Position numbers and translations under genes: made by a program
In this document: positions 9,201-16,834 of the stretch, piece by piece
Layout of the letters: each line of letters starts with the position of its first letter
How positions within the stretch are numbered: position 1 is the first letter of the stretch
Notes under the pieces: model-generated
What the model was told of the DNA's origin: nothing
The model's database searches: none
The model's input: the letters and a program-made list of their open reading frames with translations, nothing else
From: Xenorhabdus lircayensis
Lineage (GTDB): Bacteria; Pseudomonadota; Gammaproteobacteria; Enterobacterales; Enterobacteriaceae
Assembly: GCF_016306625.1 (NCBI RefSeq)
Contig: NZ_JACOII010000031.1
Coordinates: 66,280 to 130,279 of the forward strand
Direction of reading: 5' to 3'
DNA: 64,000 nucleotides

Positions 9201-10740
9201 GGGACAGGGATTCTTCACATTGAGAAAGCAATTCTACTGGATTATCGCCTTTGAACAGCACGACCCACGGTGATGCATTCAGCCGATAACGCCCATGTGT
9301 ATGCTTTTCATACTCTTCCAAAATGGCATGGAAGTTGGTGCCACCAAAGCCAAAGGCACTCAAGGCTGCCCGACGCGGGGCACTGCTGAATGGGCGCAAC
9401 CAGGGTCTGGCCTCACTGTTGACATAAAAAGGGCTGTCTTCTGCCTTCAGCAAGCCGGTGGGCGTCCCTACATTGATGGTCGGAGGCAAAACCTTATGGT
9501 GCAGTGCCAGTGCCACCTTCATCATAGATGCGGCCCCCGCCGCACAACGGGTATGACCAATCTGAGACTTGATACTCCCAATCGCTACTGATTTCGAGGG
9601 AACTTGGTATTCACCAAACATCGCATGCAGGCTTTTCAGTTCTGTATCATCACCCGATGCCGTGCCTGTACCGTGCGCCTCCACCAATTGAATATCATTG
9701 GGTTGGATCCCGGCACTGATATAAGCGCGTTTTAACGCCTTAACCTGCCCTTCCTTACGTGGAGCAAAGATACTCTTGGCCCGGCCATCACTGGAGGCTT
9801 CAATCGATTTGATAACAGCATAAATCCTGTCCCCATCCAACTCGGCATCTTCAAGGCGTTTCAGTACCAACATCCCTATACCATCCCCCAACATCATACC
9901 GTCGGCGTTTTGATCGAAAGGACGGGATAAGTGACTTTTTGACAATGCCGGGGTCTTGCTAAAGCACAAGAATGAAAAGATGGAGTTCTCTAAATTGATG
10001 CCGCCCGTTAGCACGGCATCACAACTGCCGGAATGCAGTTCGCCAATCGCCGCTTTGATTGCCGCAAGGCTGCTGGCACAGGCCGCATCGACCATATAAG
10101 ATGTACCACCGAGATCGAAATAACTGGCAATTCGACCACAGGCGACATTTCCCAAAAATCCCGGGAAACTGTCTTCACTCCATTCAAGGTACATGCCATG
10201 TGCCCGTTCGATAATCTCATTTGCCACTTTTTCTGACAGGCCAGAATTAATCATGATGCGACGCAAATAAGGAGACTGCTGGCGGGCAGCCAGTGAAAAT
10301 GATGTATTACCATTTCCCGCGCCCCCTAAAATGACGCCAACTCGATCAAGATCGACTTTGCTATTTCCCTGCCCAATCAGACCTGCATCCCGCATGACTT
10401 GTTTGGCAACATAAAGTGCAAATAACTGTGCCGTACTTATCGAATCGATAATCGCTGGCGGGATCTTGAATTCCACGGGATCGAAATCAATTTCAGGTAC
10501 AAAACCAGCGCGATGACTATACGTTTTATCAGCTACGGTTGGATCTGGATCGTAAAAATCTTCTTTTTTCCAATATTCATCTTCTGACTTGGTTTTGATA
10601 TCGGTCAATGAATCTTTTTTATTTATGATATTTTCCCAGAATTTATATAGATTCGGTGCATCTGGGAAATGACTCGCCATACCAACGATCGCAATATCCC
10701 CACGATTTTTCCTATCATGTAAAAAATATGTCTCAGACAT
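6211..10740 (-). CDS. pfaA: PfaA-like polyketide/fatty-acid synthase, KS-MAT-ACP
   Basis: Start ATG 10740 is chosen because GAGGAA precedes it and MSETYFL opens the domain; an in-frame upstream extension to 10842 has no family support. A 1509-residue protein. KS domain (about 15-480): Cys221 in DAACASS, EAHGTGT, IGHTRCAAG. Malonyl-transferase (about 620-930): FPGQGSQY and GHSYGE with Ser692. A long Gln/Lys/Pro/Thr-rich linker with three repeat arrays follows, then one ACP with the phosphopantetheine site GIDSIKR, Ser1387. Known PfaA proteins usually carry several tandem ACPs and continue into KR; here there is one ACP and a stop at a slippery heptamer. First gene of the synthase operon. It resembles PfaA closely, but the product may not be a PUFA. 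Confidence 0.85.
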   Translation of the reverse strand: MSETYFLHDRKNRGDIAIVGMASHFPDAPNLYKFWENIINKKDSLTDIKTKSEDEYWKKEDFYDPDPTVADKTYSHRAGFVPEIDFDPVEFKIPPAIIDSISTAQLFALYVAKQVMRDAGLIGQGNSKVDLDRVGVILGGAGNGNTSFSLAARQQSPYLRRIMINSGLSEKVANEIIERAHGMYLEWSEDSFPGFLGNVACGRIASYFDLGGTSYMVDAACASSLAAIKAAIGELHSGSCDAVLTGGINLENSIFSFLCFSKTPALSKSHLSRPFDQNADGMMLGDGIGMLVLKRLEDAELDGDRIYAVIKSIEASSDGRAKSIFAPRKEGQVKALKRAYISAGIQPNDIQLVEAHGTGTASGDDTELKSLHAMFGEYQVPSKSVAIGSIKSQIGHTRCAAGAASMMKVALALHHKVLPPTINVGTPTGLLKAEDSPFYVNSEARPWLRPFSSAPRRAALSAFGFGGTNFHAILEEYEKHTHGRYRLNASPWVVLFKGDNPVELLSQCEESLSRFSGKLPDIAISQHLEQQDIDGLLPQQARLLFVSQSAEQVVELLSIAIKQLRQNSTRGWEHPRGIYFQPQGKMLDGKIVALFPGQGSQYVNMARDIANDYPEMRQSLEALDDIAINELGHELSSVIYPIPAFSEEENQAQQQRLTDTANAQPALGAISAGYFNVLKNMGFTPDFVAGHSYGEVTALWAAGVISEKDFHRVSLARGWAAASASDHRGTENSERRDAGAMLAASLPQAQRAEILKRYIGIIIANDNSDQQVVFGGATSLIHQLHDELKKTGIHCRILPVSAAFHTEFIQPAYQPYRERLADINFKSPQCKLFSSATAERYGNSPQEIRELLAEQLIKPVRFRQTIEAIYQQGGRLFVEVGPKGILGKLVADILKDKAHEVISVNLNDKGEERLQFARAQARLLAEGVRLKEINQHMRLQPMEEDKSKRLTFKLTGGFFFSQKSWARRQNALRDGDCTIVNEFITESASKLMAPVMPSQPKKEEQSQKEEQSSKEVQFKQEVLPKQEAPLKQEALLKQEVPVKKAVQHQQAVVAEKVTSNIEEEIEQNVESKTTSTYFISQNMISQNMISQNTIPQNMPTTIQRRDNKMEQNTQLSEVSDVNMLNGLLQAQQVMSQLHEQFQTNQKDYIQLLGMLLDKQYTLLETCKDNQNLPTMLSSLNQSIQLLDKNLELYHSNHEHYFMAQQGLFQSGKMAPVMVSTKRSAQPVMEHSAPVKVASAPVSSVSSTPVPSTPVPSTPVTSTPEMRVDTAPVQKTKPVDASPSVDTITEIASVRPIVPPMPEMPVMSSTSISTPTEVAEPVKPIAVSTETQVKPLDPEVEKQLQNFKQITEEKIISQLIAIVSERTGYPQDMITAEMDLEADLGIDSIKRLEIFGAMFDAFSANAGIYHDASKNRDLDDLDIDSLSNISKMSVFFKQMIDEAIKTLLNQEEETVEPEKNTSTVEFFLGDREQEKNESHESVKTGSEATLRSFGFVASTTDTFEVAGAKK
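6951..7010. repeat. Coding tandem repeat, 15 bp x 4 (Pro/Ser/Thr linker)
   Basis: Four near-identical 15-bp units of the form ctggtgtagatggta lie inside the pfaA-like gene and encode VPSTP-type pentapeptides between the MAT domain and the ACP. This is a flexible linker likely to vary in length between strains through slippage. Confidence 0.8.
7448..7507. repeat. Coding tandem repeat, 15 bp x 4 (ISQNM linker)
   Basis: Four 15-bp units of the form atgttttgtgaaatc within the pfaA-like linker encode repeated MISQN/TIPQN pentapeptides on the minus strand. The sequence is unrelated to the neighbouring 15-bp and 18-bp arrays. Confidence 0.8.
7622..7693. repeat. Coding tandem repeat, 18 bp x 4 (KQE linker)
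   Basis: Four 18-bp units of the form gcttcttgtttcagtggg encode KQEAPL/KQEALL/KQEVPV hexapeptides on the minus strand. This is a third separate array in the inter-domain linker of the pfaA-like protein. The charged, probably disordered stretch continues into QKEEQSSKE. Confidence 0.8.
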
Positions 10741-11061
10741 ACATTCCTCGTGTGTTGAATAAAACAACCCCTGCATCCAGCATATATTTACTGGATTGAG
10801 TGTTTTTACTGTCATCCTCAGCCAGAAAAAACAATTCTCCATCTACTTAATACATTCTTGTTATATGAACGGGCCTTTTATTAGCCAAAGTAGATTACCG
10901 AAATATTCTGACAATATTATTACTTATATTTTATTGATAATTATTTTGCTTTTCCTTTTCATAAAGCACAGGGGGAAAATAATCAACAGATAAAAATACG
11001 GCACAATACGTACAAGACCATCATAATTCAAGCAACAATCATATTTATTTTGAAAACACAT
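10741..11061. other. Upstream region of the synthase operon
   Basis: An AT-rich gap of about 320 bases between the pfaA-like start and the stop of the small membrane protein. The promoter of the synthase operon should lie here, but no confident -35/-10 pair or known operator was found. No coding region is supported. Confidence 0.4.
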
Positions 11062-11499
11062 TTAATCTTTACCAATGGATTTATCACCTTCCAAAAATGA
11101 TAAACTAGCAACCAACTCTGACCAGTGACTGATTTGGAATAATAAGGAAAAATGTGGTAACAAAAAATAAAAAGGTAGGATTGATAAAACATTAAACATC
11201 AATGTATAGAAGATAATCAGCCCCCATTTCCGGAAAATATTTCGATAACTCTTCTTAAAGTCTATTAATGCTATAACATTATTTAATAGGATCCGACCAA
11301 TATATTTAGAAGAGAGAATATTAATGACAGAATAAATCATTTCCAAAGAAAACCTTATGAAAAACACAAATAAAAACAATGCCAGGAAAACACTAACAGA
11401 CGAGGAAAACCGCCATATTTTCATCAGGAAAAGAGAAATTCCACTAATGATAGCCATATCAAAAAAGATACGGGCAATAGCACTATTGGAATTAATCAT
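11062..11499 (-). CDS. Small hydrophobic membrane protein, unknown function
   Basis: Start ATG 11499 is chosen for the AGAGG five bases upstream; the upstream in-frame extension lacks such a site. A protein of 145 residues with hydrophobic segments near 11-32, 38-60, 95-115 and possibly 118-133, so three or four membrane spans, and a basic segment (DFKKSYRNIFRKWG) between spans two and three. No catalytic motif or family is recognised. It is on the same strand as the synthase operon and about 320 bases upstream of it, so a link to lipid metabolism is possible but unproved. The surrounding DNA is visibly more AT-rich than the core genes, suggesting an accessory gene. Confidence 0.55.
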   Translation of the reverse strand: MINSNSAIARIFFDMAIISGISLFLMKIWRFSSSVSVFLALFLFVFFIRFSLEMIYSVINILSSKYIGRILLNNVIALIDFKKSYRNIFRKWGLIIFYTLMFNVLSILPFYFLLPHFSLLFQISHWSELVASLSFLEGDKSIGKD

Positions 11500-12025
11500 A
11501 ATTAGACCTCTTTTGAGGTTAAATGCAATCATAACGATTTTACCTTGTTATAATTTTAGCAATAGTGATTATCTTATATTTATTATTTTCCATGTTACAA
11601 AATTGATTATGAATGTCAGACAAACATAACTCTTTGACGTTTTTCCTTAACGCTATATTTATATACCCTCATTTGATTTTTCTTTCAATTTTTTTAAAAA
11701 AATCAGCAAAATAATGGCTTTTATTTTATTCCATTTAAAAACAATAAGTTAATGTAAATTCATTACCCACTAAAAGCGTAATTACTTAAAACTAGTTAAA
11801 AAAAAGAATATAAAACCAGAATAATAACGACAGTTAGATAATTATTATTGATAATCTATTTTAATAGACCTATAAGCAAATATTGTTTCGATTATATGAT
11901 TTATAAATCATTTCACTACAGCATTACCCTTTTATTCTCGGGCTTTTAATCCCGTGAATAATTTTTCTTGGTTTAATTTTTTTGAAGTTTAATTCAAGTC
12001 ACGTTTCATCATACTGATGCAATTG
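11500..12025. other. AT-rich intergenic region
   Basis: More than 500 bases with no supportable gene on either strand. It is strongly AT-rich with long A and T runs. The only structured element is the plus-strand hairpin at 11933-11966, listed separately. Confidence 0.5.
11933..11966 (+). terminator. Plus-strand terminator-like hairpin with no upstream gene
   Basis: TATTCTCGGG and CCCGTGAATA pair with one mismatch around an 8-base loop, followed on the plus strand by ATTTTT. There is no plus-strand coding gene for over 1 kb upstream, so it may end an unannotated small RNA or be fortuitous. Confidence 0.35.
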
Positions 12026-12053
12026 AGATAAAAGCCCCTCAAAAGAGGGGCTT
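12026..12053 (-). terminator. Rho-independent terminator of yfcD
   Basis: AAGCCCCTC and GAGGGGCTT form a perfect 9-bp stem with a 4-base loop. On the minus strand it is followed by TTTTATCTC and lies 35 bases past the yfcD stop. Confidence 0.8.
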
Positions 12054-12087
12054 ACATCTTAAATACATAAGAAGAATGATTACATTA

Positions 12088-12618
12088 TCAATATTTAGGC
12101 AATTCCACCTGATTGTTGCGTGCTAACCACAGAGAGAGGGCTTTCAGTGAATCCGGTGTGAACTCATCACAACGGGCAGTAATTTCTTCTGGCGTTAACC
12201 AATAAACAGCCATCACTTCTTCTTCCTGTAGTGCAAACGGCCCGTGACTGACACAACTAAACAAGCCTCCCCACATACGGCAGGTATCCTCTTGATAGTA
12301 AAAAATACCATGCTCGGCAAAAGGAACACCTGCGATCCCCAACTCTTCTTCCGCTTCCCTGCGGGCAGCACCAAGCAAATTTTCTCCCGTCATCACGACA
12401 CCACCTGCCGTTGCATCCAATTTTCCCGGATAAAAGTCTTTCGTCTCTGTACGATGCTGAACCAGAATTTTGCCCATACCATCATGCACTACAATATAAG
12501 TAGCACGATGCCTCAAGTTTTGCGCCCTCATCTGCTGACGAGTTGCCTGCGCAATCACTTCATTGTCTTCATTGACGATATCAATCCATTCAATACTTAC
12601 CAATTTTTCTTGCACCAT
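12088..12618 (-). CDS. yfcD: Nudix hydrolase YfcD
   Basis: A 176-residue Nudix protein. The Nudix box GxxxxxE-x7-REAEEELGI is complete: GVVMTGE, then [11 protein letters not shown] at about residues 93-115. The N-terminal half resembles the isopentenyl-diphosphate-isomerase-like YfcD group ([19 protein letters not shown] and [10 protein letters not shown]). Substrate is not known from sequence; diphosphate-linked metabolites are the family expectation. It is divergent from yfcG, with its own terminator downstream, as in the E. coli yfcD-yfcG-yfcH neighbourhood. Confidence 0.85.
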   Translation of the reverse strand: MVQEKLVSIEWIDIVNEDNEVIAQATRQQMRAQNLRHRATYIVVHDGMGKILVQHRTETKDFYPGKLDATAGGVVMTGENLLGAARREAEEELGIAGVPFAEHGIFYYQEDTCRMWGGLFSCVSHGPFALQEEEVMAVYWLTPEEITARCDEFTPDSLKALSLWLARNNQVELPKY

Positions 12619-12820
12619 CCTGAAAACCTTTAAATAATTTGCATGCCAGTTTTGACTGTGACGCCCCAGTTAAGGGGGGCTAAAAATGGGTAAGCATTAC
12701 TATAACTGGCTAAAATAAGTCCACTCACACTGACATAAGAAATTTGTAACATTTTACAGACAAATAATGGTAATGTAATTCCGCTATATTTATCAAAGAG
12801 TTATTATTACTGGAGGTTAT

Positions 12821-13441
12821 ATGATAGATCTATATTATGCTCCAACCCCTAATGGCTATAAAATCACCCTATTTCTTGAAGAAGTTGGCCTACCATACAC
12901 CATCCATCCCATCAATATCAGCACTGGCGAACAATTCACACCTGAATTTCTTGCCATTGCACCCAATAATAAGATCCCAGCCATCATCGATCATCAACCT
13001 GCCGATGGGGGAGAACCTATCTCCATCTTCGAATCAGGGGCCATTTTGCTTTATCTGGCAAATAAAACAGGTCAGCTATTAAGTAAAGATGTACGTGAAC
13101 GCACCGAACAATTGCAGTGGCTATTCTGGCAAGTCGCTGGTTTTGGCCCAATGCTCGGTCAAAATCACCATTTCAATCAATATGCCTCTGAAGTCGTACC
13201 TTATGCCATTAAACGCTACGTGGAAGAGTCAAAACGTTTATATAAGGTACTGAATACCCAACTGGAAAAAACGGCCTATCTGGGAGGGAACGAATACAGT
13301 ATCGCGGATATTGCCACTTATCCATGGGCTAAATGTTATGAGCATCAAAAAATCGATTTGCAGGATTATCCTGCGGTTGAAAAATGGCTTGAGAAGATCA
13401 GACAACGTCCTGCAACACAGGTTACTTACAATGATGCCTAA
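12821..13441 (+). CDS. yfcG: Glutathione S-transferase-like disulfide reductase YfcG
   Basis: A 206-residue protein preceded by a strong GGAGG. The N-terminal thioredoxin-like domain contains YYAPTPNGYKITLFLEEVGLPY and the glutathione-contact segment FESGAILLYLANKTG. The C-terminal helical GST domain contains the NEYSIADIATYPW motif. This matches the Nu-class GSH transferase YfcG/YghU group, which reduces disulfides using bound glutathione and lacks a catalytic cysteine. Cytosolic. Its position next to yfcH matches E. coli gene order. Confidence 0.85.
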   Translation: MIDLYYAPTPNGYKITLFLEEVGLPYTIHPINISTGEQFTPEFLAIAPNNKIPAIIDHQPADGGEPISIFESGAILLYLANKTGQLLSKDVRERTEQLQWLFWQVAGFGPMLGQNHHFNQYASEVVPYAIKRYVEESKRLYKVLNTQLEKTAYLGGNEYSIADIATYPWAKCYEHQKIDLQDYPAVEKWLEKIRQRPATQVTYNDA

Positions 13442-13592
13442 CTGTAATCCGTACAAATAATTCAGTTAATGGCGAAATTTTTCACCAAAAAACTTGAAGT
13501 TGATAACAGATAATAGCATATTTCGCTGTCAAATAAGCCATCCCTTGTTATAGTCAACAAACGATTATTTATTTTCGTCACAGGGGGTGGCT

Positions 13593-14501
13593 ATGCGTAT
13601 CTTAATTACGGGGGGAACGGGGTTGATTGGTCATAACTTGACCTGCCAACTACTTTCGCTCTCCCATTCCATCACCATTTTGAGTCGTTCACCGCAAAAG
13701 GTGTACTCGCTATTTTCTGATTGCGTTGAATGTTGGACAACGCTAAATGACCAACACGATCTCAACGACTTTGATGCCGTCATTAATCTTGCTGGTGAAC
13801 CCATTATAAATAAGCGCTGGACGCCAAAACAAAAAGAGAAACTCTGCCAAAGCCGCTGGCAACTCACTGAACAATTGAGCAAGTTGATCAACGCCAGTGA
13901 ATCGCCTCCGTCTGTGTTTATTTCCGGTTCAGCCGTTGGTTATTATGGCGATCAGGGGCAATCAGTTGTTACCGAAAATGATCCTCCTTGCGATGAGTTT
14001 GTCCATCAGCTTTGTGATCGTTGGGAGCAGCTGGCCTTACAGGCAAAAAGTGATAAAACCCGTGTATGCCTGCTACGCACCGGTATTGTGCTGGCAAAAA
14101 AAGGGGGAGCATTGCAAAAAATGCTGCCGCTGTTTCGGTTAGGCTTAGGTGGAGCAATCGGCAATGGCAAGCAGTATATGCCGTGGATACACCTTGAGGA
14201 TATGGTTAATGGCATCTATTACCTGCTGGTATCGCCTGAGTTACATGGCCCCTTTAATATGACATCACCCTATCCTGTCCATAATGACCAATTCAGTGCC
14301 ATATTGGCGAAGGCATTGCATCGTCCATCTTTTGTTCGCCTTCCTGCATTTGTGTTAAAAGCGATGATGGGGGAATCGGCAGCGTTAATTTTAGGTGGGC
14401 AACAAGCCATACCCAATAAACTGGAAGAAGCCGGATTTGGCTTCCGCTATTTTCAGCTAGAGGAAGCCTTACAAGATGTATTAAGGGTATCAGATAAATA
14501 A
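13593..14501 (+). CDS. yfcH: SDR-type epimerase family protein YfcH (TIGR01777)
   Basis: Start ATG 13593 is preferred over an in-frame GTG at 13587 because AGGGGG lies 5 bases upstream and [16 protein letters not shown] opens the NAD-binding fold. A 302-residue protein. The Rossmann GGTGLIG motif, the SGSAVGYYG segment with the active-site region, and a C-terminal DUF1731-like domain ending near LEEALQDVL match the YfcH family. The enzymatic substrate is unknown. Downstream is a weak hairpin and then an IS1-family insertion, so the E. coli genes that follow yfcH (the his transport genes) are absent here. Confidence 0.85.
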   Translation: MRILITGGTGLIGHNLTCQLLSLSHSITILSRSPQKVYSLFSDCVECWTTLNDQHDLNDFDAVINLAGEPIINKRWTPKQKEKLCQSRWQLTEQLSKLINASESPPSVFISGSAVGYYGDQGQSVVTENDPPCDEFVHQLCDRWEQLALQAKSDKTRVCLLRTGIVLAKKGGALQKMLPLFRLGLGGAIGNGKQYMPWIHLEDMVNGIYYLLVSPELHGPFNMTSPYPVHNDQFSAILAKALHRPSFVRLPAFVLKAMMGESAALILGGQQAIPNKLEEAGFGFRYFQLEEALQDVLRVSDK

Positions 14502-14504
14502 AGA

Positions 14505-14537
14505 ATATGCTGTTGCGAGTAAATCACAACAGCATTC
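14505..14537 (+). terminator. Hairpin after yfcH
   Basis: ATGCTGTTG and CAACAGCAT form a 9-bp stem with an 11-base loop just after the yfcH stop. The following TCTTGC is a poor U-tract, so termination efficiency is uncertain. Confidence 0.45.
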
Positions 14538-14620
14538 TTGCTCATCATTATTATAAGTAAGTTGATTAAACTAGAAAAAAACCGATAGAAGCACAAAAAA
14601 TAGGTTGCGTATTCAAGGCG

Positions 14621-14947
14621 TTGTTATTCAGGTATAATAGCCATTTTTTATGGGGAGAATGTGAGTGGCAATGGTTGAAGTTAGAAGTTAAATGTCGATT
14701 TTGTGATCAGACAAAAGAGGTTAAAAAACAGGGTAAAGGTAAAGGAGGCTATCAGCGTTATCGTTGTTTGTCTTGTAATCGGACTTTCCAACTCGACTAT
14801 TCCTATCGCGCCTGTCAGGCCGGAATCAAAGAACAAGCTGTTGATCTGGCAATGAATAACTCAGGTATTAGTGATACCGCCCGGGCATTACATATCAGCA
14901 TTAATGCGGTTGTTCGCACACTAAAAAACTCTGCCCACGATGTGTAA
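14621..14947 (+). CDS. IS1-family InsA-like protein
   Basis: A zinc-finger/helix-turn-helix protein of the InsA family. The CRFC and YRCLSCNRTFQL cysteine pairs form the zinc finger and DTARALHISINAVVRTLKNS the DNA-binding segment. The 3' end contains the IS1-type slippery heptamer AAAAAAC at 14933-14939, where a -1 shift would enter insB. The start is uncertain: an ATG at 14671 begins MVEV in the neighbouring frame, and deleting one base near 14683 would join it to VKCRFC. The native N-terminus may therefore be frameshifted. Confidence 0.7.
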   Translation: MLFRYNSHFLWGECEWQWLKLEVKCRFCDQTKEVKKQGKGKGGYQRYRCLSCNRTFQLDYSYRACQAGIKEQAVDLAMNNSGISDTARALHISINAVVRTLKNSAHDV

Positions 14948-15365
14948 CAACGTTTCCTCTCGATAATTCGGATATACAGCTTATCTGCGAAGTTGACGAG
15001 ATGGGATCTTTTGTGGGTAATAAAAAGCAACAACGCTGGTTATGGTATGCTTGGGAACCCCGTCTGAAACGTATCATTGCTCATATTTTCGGAAGGCGGA
15101 GCAAGAAAACACTCAAGAAGTTATTAAAAAACTCGCTCGATTCAACGTAGCTTTCTGGTGTACAGATAATTTAAATTTTTACAATATGTTACCGACGAAT
15201 AAGCACCTCATCGGAAAAAGTTTCACACAACGTATCGAACGTAAAAATCTCACTCTACGTAATCGGATTAAGCGATTGAACCGTAAAACACTCGGTTATT
15301 CAAAATCGCCAGAAATGCATGATAAAGTCATCGGTACTTTTATTGAAAGAGAATATTATATTTAG
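14939..15365 (+). pseudogene. IS1-family InsB transposase, frameshifted
   Basis: After the -1 shift at 14933-14939 the frame reads CEVDEMGSFVGNKKQQRWLWYAWEP up to a stop just after 15140. The rest (LARFNVAFWCTDNLNFYNML ... SKSPEMHDKVIGTF) is in yet another -1 frame and ends at 15365. The break sits at a six-A run, AAAAAAC at 15126-15132. Restoring a seventh A would give one continuous IS1 DDE transposase with FTQRIERKNLTLR and the C-terminal HDKVIG. A contraction of the A run is the simplest reading; a second recoding event is the alternative. Confidence 0.75.
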
Positions 15366-15437
15366 AGTTAATCAACGTATTGAATACGTGACCCATTTCT
15401 TATTCCTTTTTTCTATTCCCTTTAATTCCTGGAGGCG

Positions 15438-16108
15438 ATGATGTTGCAGACAGAAAGACTTTTTGATGATGTACCTTATGACAATACGTTTAATGCTCGA
15501 GTCATCGATGTTGGTGAAATTATATTGTTCTAGACAAAACGCTATTTTATCCATTATCAGGAAATCAAAATTACGATACAGGTAAGATCGATGGAATGGT
15601 TGTTACTGCCGTCAGTGTTGAAGATGAACAAAATGAAAATAACAAACTATCTTTTACCTCTCCGATAAAGCACTATGCAGACACTTCAACATTCGAAGTA
15701 GGGCAACAAGTTACTGCCTCCATTAATGCTGAAAATCGATTAAGAACAATGCGATTACACTCTGTAAGCCATATCGTTTAATATTTTGTAAGACAAATGC
15801 ATAGTTTTCTCTCAGTAGAAGGTTCTTTTGTTAACGTGGAGAAAGATAGAACTGACTATAAAATGTCAGAAAGTATCACTCCTGAATCTCTTGCTTCTCT
15901 CGAAACACAAATTAATAATTTCATTTTCCAAGAAAATGAAATCACATTCACTAAAGAAGATGGGCTAAGATATTGGCATTGCTGCAACATAAAGATGTTA
16001 TGTTGTGGTACTCATGTCTCTAATACTAAAGAAATAGGAAAGATAAAACTTTCGAGAAAAAATAAAGGAAAAGGGATTAATAGAATAGAAACCATTTTAA
16101 TAGATTGA
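15438..16108 (+). pseudogene. Broken alanyl-tRNA editing (AlaX-like) gene
   Basis: GGAGG precedes ATG 15438. The first 30 codons read MMLQTERLFDDVPYDNTFNARVIDVGEI-like sequence and stop at 15531. A frame change near 15525 restores IVLDKTLFYPLSGNQNYDTG, the AlaX/AlaRS second additional domain core. That frame runs to an in-frame TAA at 15779-15781 inside the RLHSVSHIV motif (normally RxHTxxHL), then continues without shift to CCGTHVSNTKEIG, the zinc-binding CGTHV motif, ending at 16108. One frameshift plus one nonsense codon make it a pseudogene. AlaX normally deacylates mischarged Ser-tRNA(Ala). It lies beside the IS1 element. Confidence 0.75.
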
Positions 16109-16135
16109 AAGTTATAAATATCTAAAATAGTGCCT

Positions 16136-16177
16136 TTTCTAAAATCTATTGGGGCTAGCCCCAATAGATTTTAGAAA
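16136..16177. repeat. 42-bp perfect palindrome
   Basis: TTTCTAAAATCTATTGGGGC followed by T and then its exact complement gives a 42-bp palindrome with no spacer. It lies between the broken alaX and the 3' end of ubiX, 28 bases past the ubiX stop on the minus strand. Neither side has a clear U-tract. It could extrude as a cruciform or act as a bidirectional terminator. Confidence 0.9.
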
Positions 16178-16204
16178 CCAGCTCAAGTCTGCTAAATTTG
16201 AGAA

Positions 16205-16789
16205 CTACCCCTCAATTGGTTTAGCTCCCTGCCAGCGGTTGAATAGATCTTCTGGCAGGTCGATATCAAACTGATCAAGCACCCGATTGACAGTCTGGTC
16301 GATAATATCCTGAATATGATCAGGACGATGATAAAATGCGGGAACAGGTGGCATAATCACTGCTCCGATTTCAGCCGCCTGTGTCATTAATCTCAAGTGA
16401 CCTAAATGCAGGGGCGTTTCCCTCACCCCCAGCACCAACTTGCGACCTTCTTTCAAGACAACATCTGCGGCACGGGTAATTAAACCATCGGTATAGCTAT
16501 GCACAATACCCGATAAGGTTTTTATGGAACAAGGCAAGATCACCATGCCCAATGTTTTAAATGACCCTGAGGAAATGGACGCAGCAATATCACGATTATC
16601 ATGCACCACATCAGCCAAAGCCTGCACATCCCGCAAATTATAGTCCGTCTCCAATGCCAGTGTCTGCCGGGCTGATTGGCTGATCACCAAATGCGTTTCA
16701 ATGCCTTCTACTGGCTGCAAAACTTGCAGTAACCTGACACCATAAATCGCACCACTTGCTCCTGTCAGCCCGACAATCAATTTTTTCAT
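16205..16789 (-). CDS. ubiX: Flavin prenyltransferase UbiX
   Basis: A protein of 194 residues, the usual family length. It transfers a dimethylallyl group from DMAP to FMN, making prenyl-FMN, the cofactor of the ubiquinone decarboxylase UbiD. Visible motifs are the N-terminal FMN-binding GLTGASGAIYGVRLL, the SSGSFKTLGMVILPCS segment, and the MPPVPAFYHRP C-terminal motif. It follows purF on the same strand by 45 bases, as in E. coli, and probably shares the cvpA-purF transcript. No defects are seen. Confidence 0.95.
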   Translation of the reverse strand: MKKLIVGLTGASGAIYGVRLLQVLQPVEGIETHLVISQSARQTLALETDYNLRDVQALADVVHDNRDIAASISSGSFKTLGMVILPCSIKTLSGIVHSYTDGLITRAADVVLKEGRKLVLGVRETPLHLGHLRLMTQAAEIGAVIMPPVPAFYHRPDHIQDIIDQTVNRVLDQFDIDLPEDLFNRWQGAKPIEG

Positions 16790-16834
16790 GTTTTCCTCTG
16801 AGATTCTGGCTATAATTCAATGATAATAACAATA

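Larger units (their letters stand above)
14603..15393 (+). mobile_element. IS1-family insertion sequence, degenerate
   Basis: The element is bounded by inverted repeats: GGTTGCGTATTCAAGGCGTTG at the left and, reading inward from the right end, GGTCACGTATTCAATACGTTG. It is about 791 bp, normal for IS1-like elements. It contains insA and insB homologues on the plus strand. No clear 8-9 bp target duplication is visible at these boundaries (ends may be a few bases further out), and insB carries an extra frameshift, so the copy is probably old or inactive. Confidence 0.8.
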
